DNA of 6,565 nucleotides from Bacillota bacterium (GTDB lineage: Bacteria; Bacillota; Clostridia; Oscillospirales; Butyricicoccaceae). Location: contig JAUZPW010000083.1 of assembly GCA_030705725.1 (NCBI GenBank), positions 1 through 6,565 on the forward strand, written 5' to 3'. This document shows positions 1 to 6,000 of the stretch, in pieces. Each line of letters opens with the position of its first letter. Position 1 is the first letter of the stretch. The notes beneath the pieces were generated by a model. That model saw nothing but the letters and a program-made list of their open reading frames with translations, was not told the DNA's origin and ran no database searches. The position numbers and the translations under genes are program-made.

Positions 1-38
1 ACCTTTACTAAAGCGTCGTTTCTGATAGTGTTCCCCAT
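1..38 (-). CDS. Probable start of a divergent gene running off the left edge
   Basis: Read on the minus strand, an ATG at 38-36 opens a frame of 12 full codons (MGNTIRNDALVK, next residue Val) with no stop before the window edge. It is preceded by AAAGGTG (minus strand, 50-44) at a spacing of 5 nt, a good Shine-Dalgarno match, and this is the main evidence for a real start. Too little protein is present to assign a family. If real, it is divergent from the RemA-like gene and shares about 138 bp of intergenic DNA with it. A TATAAT lies on the minus strand at 95-90, but I see no convincing -35 at the right distance. Confidence 0.45.
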   Translation of the reverse strand, partial: MGNTIRNDALVK

Positions 39-176
39 AAAAGCACCTTTGCCTGTTTTTTAATAATTATTCCCAGTTTTCACGGGAAAATTATAAAATC
101 TTGCCTGAGCCGGAGGATTTATAAAATCCTGCGGACGGTACAATAATAATTCCAATAAATTAATTGGAATGATCGG
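39..176. promoter_or_regulatory. Divergent intergenic region with three inverted repeats and a direct repeat
   Basis: No gene is evident here. Three inverted repeats lie in series. The first is 63-74 with 84-94: 11 pairs, a single bulged A at 69 and a 9-nt loop. The second is 110-120 with 124-134: 10 of 11 pairs around a 3-nt centre. The third is 149-156 with 163-170: 8 perfect pairs around 6 nt. A direct repeat, TTATAAAATC followed by TTGC or CTGC, occurs at 91-104 and 119-132 (13 of 14 identical, 28 bp apart). A weak promoter candidate for the plus strand is TTGCCT (101-106) with TAAAAT (122-127), but its 15-nt spacer is short. TACAAT at 139-144 is an alternative -10 box without a clear -35. 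The layout suggests an operator region, possibly autoregulatory. Confidence 0.4.
149..170 (+). promoter_or_regulatory. Inverted repeat covering the ribosome binding site of the RemA-like gene
   Basis: ATTCCAAT (149-156) and ATTGGAAT (163-170) are perfectly complementary around a 6-nt AT-rich centre. The right arm holds the only Shine-Dalgarno-like stretch (TTGGAA, 164-169) before the ATG at 177. The same DNA could therefore be a protein operator or an RNA hairpin that hides the ribosome binding site. The stem is short and A/T rich, so an operator is at least as likely as an RNA switch. Confidence 0.4.
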
Positions 177-548
177 ATGGAAGTAAAAACAAACAATATC
201 ATACCTTTGGGGCTCGGAAAATTTGCGCGGTCGGACAGGATTATTGCGCTTGAGCCCATTGAGGACGACCGCGGCCCCGGAAGAAGAACCAGGGTCTTTG
301 TGGATCAGATCGAAAAGCCTATAATCGCCTCGCGCACCGAAAACACTATTTTGGCCAACATGATCGAAACGCCGAGGGAGGTTATGGAAGCGACGGCCGC
401 GATGGAGCTTTTGCAGGATATTAACGACGACCTTCAGAATATCGGGCCGATGCTCAGAAAAAGCATTAAAAAAGAGGCGCAGCTCGACCTCGATAAAATC
501 CAGTCTAAAATCGAGGAGATATTAAAGCATGAAATAGAGTTTGACTAA
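177..548 (+). CDS. RemA/DUF370-like DNA-binding regulator with a helical C-terminal tail
   Basis: This 123-residue protein is probably a DNA-binding regulator of the RemA (DUF370) family, which in Bacillus subtilis forms ring-like oligomers and activates biofilm matrix genes. The N-terminal 65 residues follow the family pattern: a first strand ending in a glycine turn (LGLGKF, 11-16), ARSDRIIAL (17-25), GRRTR (35-39) and ASRTENTILANMI (51-63), matching the family's AARIITI, GRRTR and the terminal SSVQPETVANRL. R21, R36 and R37 correspond to the basic DNA-contacting positions known in RemA. Two things are odd. The segment between RIIA and GRRTR is about 14 residues rather than roughly 30, so the family's middle helix is missing. 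Residues 66-123 also form an extra charged, probably coiled helical tail that ordinary RemA lacks. The ATG at 177 has only a weak Shine-Dalgarno (GGAA, 166-169), inside an inverted repeat. The family call rests on motif recall and is fairly likely, not certain. Confidence 0.65.
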   Translation: MEVKTNNIIPLGLGKFARSDRIIALEPIEDDRGPGRRTRVFVDQIEKPIIASRTENTILANMIETPREVMEATAAMELLQDINDDLQNIGPMLRKSIKKEAQLDLDKIQSKIEEILKHEIEFD

Positions 549-562
549 AGACGATGAAATTT

Positions 563-592
563 ATACCGTATCCTTAAGACAGGATATGGTAT
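563..592 (+). repeat. 12-bp hairpin between the RemA-like and ATPase genes
   Basis: Positions 563-574 pair with 581-592 without mismatch in RNA (one G-U at 568/587) around a 6-nt loop (TAAGAC). Only four T residues follow, after a gap (599-602), so it is a poor intrinsic terminator. The right arm overlaps the extended -10 box at 587-595. It may be an operator for the ATPase promoter or a partial terminator or mRNA-processing hairpin in an operon transcript. Confidence 0.5.
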
Positions 593-595
593 AAT
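587..595 (+). promoter_or_regulatory. Extended -10 promoter for the ATPase gene
   Basis: TGGTATAAT matches the extended -10 consensus TGnTATAAT exactly. No good -35 lies 16-18 bp upstream, which extended -10 promoters can tolerate. Transcription would begin near 602, just before the ribosome binding site AAGGCGG (603-609), giving a 5' leader of only about 15 nt before the GTG at 617. Cotranscription from the RemA-like gene remains possible. Confidence 0.45.
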
Positions 596-616
596 TGCTT
601 TTAAGGCGGTGATTCA

Positions 617-1375
617 GTGACCGGCGAATACATTCAGAAAATCTTCCTGAGCGGGAGCTTTGACGAGAACTCTTCATATGTTTACAGCCTGCCCGTCATT
701 AAAAATCTGATCAGAATGCGGGGCATTACGCTCAACAGGGACGTTACCTTCTTCGCGGGCGAAAACGGCACGGGCAAATCAACGCTTCTTGAAGCGATCG
801 CGGCGGCCTACGGCTTTAATCCGGAAGGCGGAGGCTGGAATTTCAACTTTTCGACTTATAGATCGCATTCGCCGCTTTGCGACAGCCTGCGCTTATGGAA
901 GGGCGCGAGAAGCCCGTCCGACGGTTTCTTCCTGAGGGCCGAGAGCTTTTACAACGCGGCGAGCTATATCGAGGAGCTTGACGGCATACCGGCTTTTTCG
1001 CCTCCGATCAAATACAGCTACGGCGGGAAATCGCTGCACGAACAGTCTCACGGGGAAAGCTTCCTAGCTCTTATACTTAACAGGTTCGGGGGAAACGGTT
1101 TGTATATACTGGACGAGCCGGAAGCGGCTTTATCGCCGTCGGGACAGTTTACCCTGCTTTCTCAGATCGGGAACCTAGTTAAAAAGCGTTCGCAGTTCAT
1201 TATAGCCACGCACTCGCCGATCCTTCTCGCCTATCCGGACGCCGATATATTCGTATTGAGCGAAGACGATATCAGGCTTACCCCATACGAGGAAACCGAA
1301 CATTACGTTTTAACGAGGGAATTCCTGAACAATCCGCGGAAAATACTTAAGCATCTGCTTCAGGATCAGGATTGA
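617..1375 (+). CDS. AAA/ABC-type ATPase (predicted ATPase, COG3910-like)
   Basis: This is a 252-residue soluble P-loop ATPase of the ABC/RecF-like group. The N-terminal lobe has a conserved strand, RGITLNRDVTFFAGENGTG, leading into Walker A (GENGTGKST, 48-56). An ABC-like signature follows (QSHGES, 143-148), then Walker B (LYILDEPEAALS, 162-173, with D166 and E167) and a switch histidine (ATHSPIL, H199). There is no transmembrane segment and no room for a long coiled coil, so it is neither a transporter subunit nor an SMC/Rad50 protein. Its size and motifs fit the predicted ATPases of COG3910, whose cellular role is not established. The start is GTG at 617, supported by AAGGCGG at 603-609. 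It lies 68 bp after the RemA-like gene and is followed directly by a strong terminator, so the two may form one unit. A nuclease or toxin partner, as seen with some ATPases of this group, is not visible here. Confidence 0.9.
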   Translation: MTGEYIQKIFLSGSFDENSSYVYSLPVIKNLIRMRGITLNRDVTFFAGENGTGKSTLLEAIAAAYGFNPEGGGWNFNFSTYRSHSPLCDSLRLWKGARSPSDGFFLRAESFYNAASYIEELDGIPAFSPPIKYSYGGKSLHEQSHGESFLALILNRFGGNGLYILDEPEAALSPSGQFTLLSQIGNLVKKRSQFIIATHSPILLAYPDADIFVLSEDDIRLTPYEETEHYVLTREFLNNPRKILKHLLQDQD

Positions 1376-1377
1376 AA

Positions 1378-1413
1378 GCGGCGGGCGGATTAACCGCTCG
1401 CTGTATTTTTTTT
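1378..1413 (+). terminator. Rho-independent terminator after the ATPase gene
   Basis: A G/C-rich stem has a core of 1381-1388 paired with 1394-1401 (8 pairs, one G-U) around the 5-nt loop ATTAA. Three weaker pairs extend it to 1378 and 1404. Eight consecutive T residues follow at 1406-1413. It begins just after the ATPase stop codon and separates that unit from the sigma factor operon. Confidence 0.92.
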
Positions 1414-1445
1414 GAACCGTTTCGATTATTAAAGGCTCTTATATA
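1412..1445 (+). promoter_or_regulatory. Weak promoter candidate for the sigma/anti-sigma operon
   Basis: Some promoter must lie between the terminator and the sigma gene. TTGAAC (1412-1417) overlaps the end of the terminator T-run, and TGAACC at 1413-1418 resembles ECF-type -35 elements (TGAAAC in Bacillus). TATATA at 1440-1445 could be a -10 box, but the spacing of 22 nt to TTGAAC is too long for a normal vegetative promoter, and no clear ECF -10 (CGTA or CGTC) sits about 16 nt downstream. I can only mark the region. Confidence 0.2.
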
Positions 1446-1448
1446 CAG

Positions 1449-2063
1449 GTGCACCTAATTTCCCGGAAAGGAGAATGCGGGATAGAAGATTCAGAATTGG
1501 TTTTACTTATCAGGCAGGGGAATGACGACGCGTTTGAGCAGATATTCGATAAATATAAAAACGAAGCTGTCAGGACGGCTTACCTTATAACCGGCAAAAA
1601 GTCGATATGCGAGGATATTGCCCAGGAAGCGTTTATCAAGTGCTACAAGCACATCGGAAAGCTCAAAAATCCGGCCGGGTTCCGAGCGTGGTTTTTAAGG
1701 ATCCTTACCAGAACCGCTTGGAAATACGGGCGTGAGGCCGGACGCGAAACGCCTGCGGAAAATATCTTTGAAAAAGCGGGGCAGGCGGGGCTGGAGCTTA
1801 CCGCAAGGCAGTATTTCACGTTTGAAGAAAACAGACGGCTTTACGCCGAGATCGGACTGCTTGAAAAGAAGCTCAAAACCGTTATCGTTTTGTATTACTT
1901 TAACGGACTTTCAACCAAGGAAATCGCGAAAGCGACGGGCTGTCTCGAAGGTACCGTTAAGTCAAGACTGTTTACGGCGAGAAAAAGACTAAAATCAAGG
2001 CTTGAAATTTTCTATAGTACGGAAAAGGAGAAGGATGCGGATGCAGCGTGCAAAGTTGTTTGA
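1449..2063 (+). CDS. ECF-type RNA polymerase sigma factor (sigma-70 family)
   Basis: This is a group IV sigma factor that directs RNA polymerase to a small regulon. In the 204-residue reading, the sigma-2 region runs from about 16 to 95 (ELVLLIRQGNDDAFEQIF, then the -10-reading part EDIAQEAFIKCYKHIGKL and FRAWFLRILTRTAWKYGR). The sigma-4 region spans about 130-187, with the -35-binding helix-turn-helix LSTKEIAKATGCLEGTVKSR at 154-173. No region 1.1 or 3 is present and there is no C-terminal extension, as expected for ECF factors. The start is uncertain. GTG at 1449 is the first canonical in-frame codon but has only AAAGG 13 nt upstream. The strong site AAAGGAG (1467-1473) lies inside this reading and points to ATA at 1482, which would give MEDSELVLLIRQG, the usual family N-terminus. 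The end overlaps the next gene, whose N-terminal part probably holds this factor inactive. Family certainty is high; the regulon is unknown. Confidence 0.93.
   Translation: MHLISRKGECGIEDSELVLLIRQGNDDAFEQIFDKYKNEAVRTAYLITGKKSICEDIAQEAFIKCYKHIGKLKNPAGFRAWFLRILTRTAWKYGREAGRETPAENIFEKAGQAGLELTARQYFTFEENRRLYAEIGLLEKKLKTVIVLYYFNGLSTKEIAKATGCLEGTVKSRLFTARKRLKSRLEIFYSTEKEKDADAACKVV
2024..2034 (+). promoter_or_regulatory. Ribosome binding site of the anti-sigma gene inside the sigma gene
   Basis: AAAGGAG at 2024-2030, followed by AAGG, lies within the last codons of the sigma gene. It is 4 nt from ATG 2035 and 10 nt from ATG 2041, so the second ATG fits normal spacing better. The overlap of the two genes suggests coupled translation and matched protein levels. 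Confidence 0.7.
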
Positions 2064-2820
2064 CGAAACCATAAAAGAAACGCTCACGGAACGTTCGGAG
2101 CAAGTGGAAGCATCTGAAATGCTCGGCCTCAAAGTCCGCAACGCAATCAAAACAAAAAAGGAGAGCTTTACTATGAAAAAACGGTTTACTATTAAAAGCG
2201 CGGCGATTTTAGCCGCCGTTATATGCCTCGGAACAATCACGGTTTTCGCGTCGGGCCATCTCGCGAGTTTGGTTACGCACTCGTCTTCGCAGCCGTCTTT
2301 TACAGCGTTTCCGACGGAAAAGGAGCTCCAAAACAGGCTGGGCTTCGTTCCCGCCGCCGTCGAGACATTTTCAAACGGATATGCTTTTGACAAAGCGACA
2401 GTAGGAGAAACGTCGGCTATCGACGAGGACGGAAACAAGACCGGCAACTATAAAACCATCGATTACGATTACGCGTTAAAAGGCAAAAAGGTGAGCTTGG
2501 CGGTCAACAAGGTTATCCCGGGAGAAGTAACCGACAAGAATGCCAAGGCAGTCGATTGCGGCGGCGTCACTTTATCTTATCTGTCGCAGAAATATAAGTT
2601 AGTCCCGCCGGACTACAAAATGACGGACGAGGACAAAAAAGCCGAGCAGAGTGGGGAGCTTGTGTTTTCTTACGGCTCATCCGAAGTCGAAAACAAAGTT
2701 ATACAGTCGGCAAGCTGGACGGACGGCGGGCTCAGCTATATACTGATGGCTTTCGACAGCGACCTTACGCAGGACGACTTCTCAGGTATGGCGAAAGAGA
2801 TTATCAACGCGGGCAAATAG
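2041..2820 (+). CDS. Probable membrane anti-sigma factor with an extracytoplasmic sensor domain
   Basis: This 259-residue protein is encoded directly after, and overlapping, the ECF sigma gene, the classic position of an anti-sigma factor. The first 45 residues are charged and helical (KLFDETIKETLTERSEQVEA), a plausible sigma-binding segment without a zinc-binding HxxxCxxC motif. One hydrophobic helix follows (KSAAILAAVICLGTITVFA, about 52-70), putting residues 71-259 outside the cell. That part has an LGFVPAAVETFSNGYAF motif and beta-rich stretches resembling uncharacterised clostridial sensor domains; I cannot name it securely. Start choice: ATG 2041 has a good ribosome binding site; ATG 2035 and an in-frame TTG at 2002 are alternatives. 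A further in-frame ATG at 2173 has its own strong site (AAGGAG, 2158-2163), so a shorter product is possible. A strong terminator follows. The anti-sigma role is inferred from context and topology. Confidence 0.75.
   Translation: MQRAKLFDETIKETLTERSEQVEASEMLGLKVRNAIKTKKESFTMKKRFTIKSAAILAAVICLGTITVFASGHLASLVTHSSSQPSFTAFPTEKELQNRLGFVPAAVETFSNGYAFDKATVGETSAIDEDGNKTGNYKTIDYDYALKGKKVSLAVNKVIPGEVTDKNAKAVDCGGVTLSYLSQKYKLVPPDYKMTDEDKKAEQSGELVFSYGSSEVENKVIQSASWTDGGLSYILMAFDSDLTQDDFSGMAKEIINAGK
2158..2175 (+). promoter_or_regulatory. Internal ribosome binding site and start in the anti-sigma gene
   Basis: AAGGAGAG (2158-2165) lies 9 nt (counted from the end of GGAG) before an in-frame ATG at 2173. The signal is as good as the one for the full-length start. 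Initiation here would give a 216-residue protein beginning MKKRFTIKSAAILAAV, which looks like a signal peptide or membrane anchor and lacks the cytoplasmic segment. Confidence 0.5.
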
Positions 2821-2854
2821 AGTTTTGAAAATATAGAAATACACTTTGATATAG

Positions 2855-2884
2855 GCGCCGGAATCGTTAGTTTCCGGCGCTTTT
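2855..2884 (+). terminator. Rho-independent terminator after the anti-sigma gene
   Basis: GCGCCGGAA (2855-2863) pairs perfectly with TTCCGGCGC (2872-2880) around an 8-nt loop. It is followed by four T residues at once and a second run of six T residues at 2889-2894. It closes the sigma/anti-sigma operon and isolates it from the large synthase gene downstream. Confidence 0.94.
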
Positions 2885-2892
2885 GCTGTTTT

Positions 2893-2920
2893 TTGAGCGC
2901 GGTAAAACGGGCTTTATAAT
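2893..2920 (+). promoter_or_regulatory. Upstream promoter (P1) of the polysaccharide synthase gene
   Basis: TTGAGC (2893-2898) and a perfect TATAAT (2915-2920) are separated by 16 bp. The predicted transcript starts near 2927, after the in-frame ATG at 2921, so that ATG cannot be translated from this promoter. The -35 box overlaps the T-rich tail of the preceding terminator. Confidence 0.55.
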
Positions 2921-2981
2921 ATGCAAGAAAAAAACCGAAAAAACTGCCTCAGTATTGTTAAATTTGCAGACAGTTACCCGG

Positions 2982-3009
2982 TTTACTTAGCCGGCACGAA
3001 TGATATAAT
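2982..3009 (+). promoter_or_regulatory. Downstream promoter (P2) of the polysaccharide synthase gene
   Basis: TTTACT (2982-2987) and a perfect TATAAT (3004-3009) are 16 bp apart. The TGA just before TATAAT also makes it an extended -10 box. Transcription would begin near 3016, leaving a leader of about 25 nt before the TTG at 3041. It lies about 89 bp after P1. Confidence 0.5.
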
Positions 3010-3040
3010 GAGTACACTAAAATCATGCGAGATGATAACC

Positions 3041-6000
3041 TTGATATTCGAGACAAACAGTAAAAAACGCTGGACGATTACGGTAATTGTTTTTATCATC
3101 CTTATATTTATAGGGACAGCGCTTATCTATACAACGGTTTACAGCATATATACAAGCATTCGGATACCCGGCGTTTCCAAGCTGACGATGTCAAAAGGAT
3201 TTTATATTACGCAAACCATCAAAAAAATCCAAAAATCCGCCGGGCCCGCCAACACACCGTCCGGAAATACGCAGACTAACCGTTTACGTCCGTGGCATCA
3301 CAGAAACAAAAGCAGATACCATTCGTACCCGGCCGCCTTAAATAACGGCAGCGGTTTGTTGAGATGCGCTTTTGTCAATTCCAACGACGACAACAGCGTC
3401 AATGACTTAAAACAGCATATCGGCAATATAGACGTCGCGATCCCGGACTATTTTTCGTTTGTCGAGGGAAAAACGGAAATCAACGAAACCGTCAGAAGCG
3501 ATATTCAATTTATGCTTAAAAAAAATCATGTTATGATCATACCCCGAATATCCAATACGGACGGAAACGGGAAATGGTTCGGGCAGGAATTTATCGATCT
3601 TATAAACGATGAGGAAAACAGGGCGGCCCTTGAGGCGCTAATTTTAAGCACCCTGAAAAAATACGATCTGAGAGCTATAAATATAGATATTGAAAACATT
3701 TCAGATCAGAACTGCGGGCATTATCTGGATTTTTTGGACGAGCTGTCCGACATGCTTCACAGAAACAACATGTATCTGACGGTTGACGTTCCGGTGAACG
3801 ATCAGAGCTTTGATTACGAGGAGATCGGCAAAGTGGCCGATCTGGTTTTCGTTATGGCATACGACGAGAATTTTGAAAGCGGGAGCGCGGGGCCGATCGC
3901 CGACAGCAGCTGGTTCGACGACGGGGTGGAAACCGTTTCGGAGCGTATACCCAAAAGGAAAATAATCGTTGCGTCCGGTCAATACGCCTACGACTGGAAC
4001 ACCGATTCGGGCAAGCCGGCCGACGCCCTGAGCTTCGACGAAACAATGCTGCTTGCGAATGACGTCGGCGCCGATATTCAGACGGATAAAGACGCGCAAA
4101 ACAGTACCTTCGACTATCTGGACGAGAAAAAACAACGCCACGAGGTATGGCTTTTAGACGGAGTATCCATGTGGAACGAGCAAAAGGAAATGGAGAAAAT
4201 CGGCGTAAAAGGCATCGCTTTGTGGCGCCTCGGGCTTGAAGATCCGTCAGTGTGGGGTTTTTACGGGCGGAATTTAAGCAAGGTAAACCCTTCGATCCTT
4301 TCAAAAACGGATATGCTGAATACTGTCGATTTCGAGGGGCATGGCGAAATACTGAAGGTGACGACGTCTCCCGAAAGCGGTTTCAGAAAGCTTTTGACAA
4401 ACGGCGGCACGATCGAATACGCGGACTATGATAAGCTGCCTAAAAGCTATACCGTTGAGAAATTCGGGCACAGAAGCGACAATCAGGTAGCGCTTACCTT
4501 TGACGACGGCCCGGATCCCGTCTACACGCCTCAGGTGCTGGACGTGCTGAAAAAGTACGGCGTGAACGCAACGTTCTTCGTCGTGGGACAGCAAGCCCAA
4601 AAATACCCTTATTTGCTGAAAAGAGAAACCGGGGAAGGAAACCTTATCGGAAACCATACTTATTACCATCCCAATATGGCGGAAATCACGCCGGCGAGGC
4701 TGGGACTAGAGCTTAACGCTACTCAGCGCCTGATTCAGGCGGTTACGGGAAGGGACTCGACGCTTTTCCGGTCGCCGTATGACACAAATTCGACGCCCGG
4801 CTCAACAAACGAGCTCGTTCCGCTACGGCTGGCGGGGGAAAAAGGTTATGTTTCCGTCTGCGCGGACGTCGATTCCGAGGATTACCTAAAACCCGGCGTC
4901 GATAAAATCGTTAATAATATAATAACCCAGCTTAAGGACAGCGGTTCCAACATTATAGTCATGCACGACGCCGGGGGAAACCGCGATCAGACGGTCGCGG
5001 CGCTTAAAAAACTTATTCCGCTCTTGCGGTCTAAGGGGTACCGGTTCGTAAGCGTAAACGATCTTTTGGGAGTGCCGAAAGACGCCCTTATGCCGGAAAT
5101 CAGTTTCAGAGAATCCGTCCTTGTGTTTGCAGATAAAATTACCACTTTCGTCCTTGTTTACGGATGGGACCTTATAGTTATTTTGTTTTTTATTACGACA
5201 GTCATATCTATTTTCCGTATTATGTTTCTGGGATTTTTTGTACTCAAATCGCATAAAAACAGCATGAAATATCAGACGCTGACCGATTTTCAGCCGTTTA
5301 TTTCCGTTTTGATCCCGGCATACAACGAGGAAGGGGTCATAGCTAAAACTATCGGCACCGTGCTTAAAAGCAGCTATAAGAATTTTGAAGTTATCGTTAT
5401 CAATGACGGCAGCACCGATAAAACAGGTGAGATTGTCGACGGGTTCGTTCAAAAATATCCGAACGTTCGCCAGATTATTAAAACAAACGGCGGGAAGTTC
5501 TCCGCGTTAAACCTGGGGTTTACAGAAGCGAAAGCCGATTATATCGTAACTATCGACGCAGACACGATCGTACTTCCAGATACGCTCGGATATCTGGCGC
5601 TTCCTTTTGAAGACCCGTCGGTCGACGCCGTCTGCGGAAACGTGCAGGTCGGAAATGTGAAAAACATCCTCACAGGCTTTCAGACGGTGGAATATATTAC
5701 GACCCAGAATTACGACAGGCGAGCGTTCGATTCGCTCAACTGCATCGGGGTCGTCCCAGGCGCGACCGGAGCATGGCGCAAAGCGAAGGTGATCGAAGCC
5801 GGCGGTTACTCAAACGAGACGCTCACGGAAGACGCCGATCTGACTTTAACCATGCTGGAGCATAATGCGAAGATCGTTTATATGCCATTTGCCAAATCCA
5901 TTACGGAATCCCCGGAGACAGTGAAAACGCTTTCAAAACAGCGGTTTCGGTGGAGCTTCGGCACTTTGCAGACTCTTTTCAAACATAAAAAATCCTTTTT

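Noticed and set aside
1..60. End of a plus-strand upstream gene (open frame from base 1 to TAA at 61-63)
   Set aside because: The frame is only 20 codons with no recognisable sequence, while the minus-strand reading has a good ribosome binding site and ATG.
1732..1992. 86-codon plus-strand frame inside the sigma gene
   Set aside because: It is an alternative frame of the sigma-2 to sigma-4 region with a low-complexity basic product and no ribosome binding site.
1995..2447. 150-codon minus-strand frame opposite the sigma/anti-sigma junction
   Set aside because: It is antisense to two well-supported overlapping genes, with no start signal or domain.
2921..3031. Riboswitch or c-di-GMP leader before the synthase gene
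   Set aside because: Exopolysaccharide genes often have one, so I looked for GEMM-type and other known cores. Nothing matched, and P2 lies within this leader.
3701..4669. Several long open frames on the minus strand opposite the synthase gene
   Set aside because: They lie fully inside a gene whose motifs are clear throughout. They lack good ribosome binding sites and recognisable domains, and are shadows of its codon bias.
4886..5452. 188-codon minus-strand frame opposite the deacetylase/GT2 junction
   Set aside because: It is opposite the intact NodB motif 5, membrane helix and GT2 start. No family features or start signal are seen.
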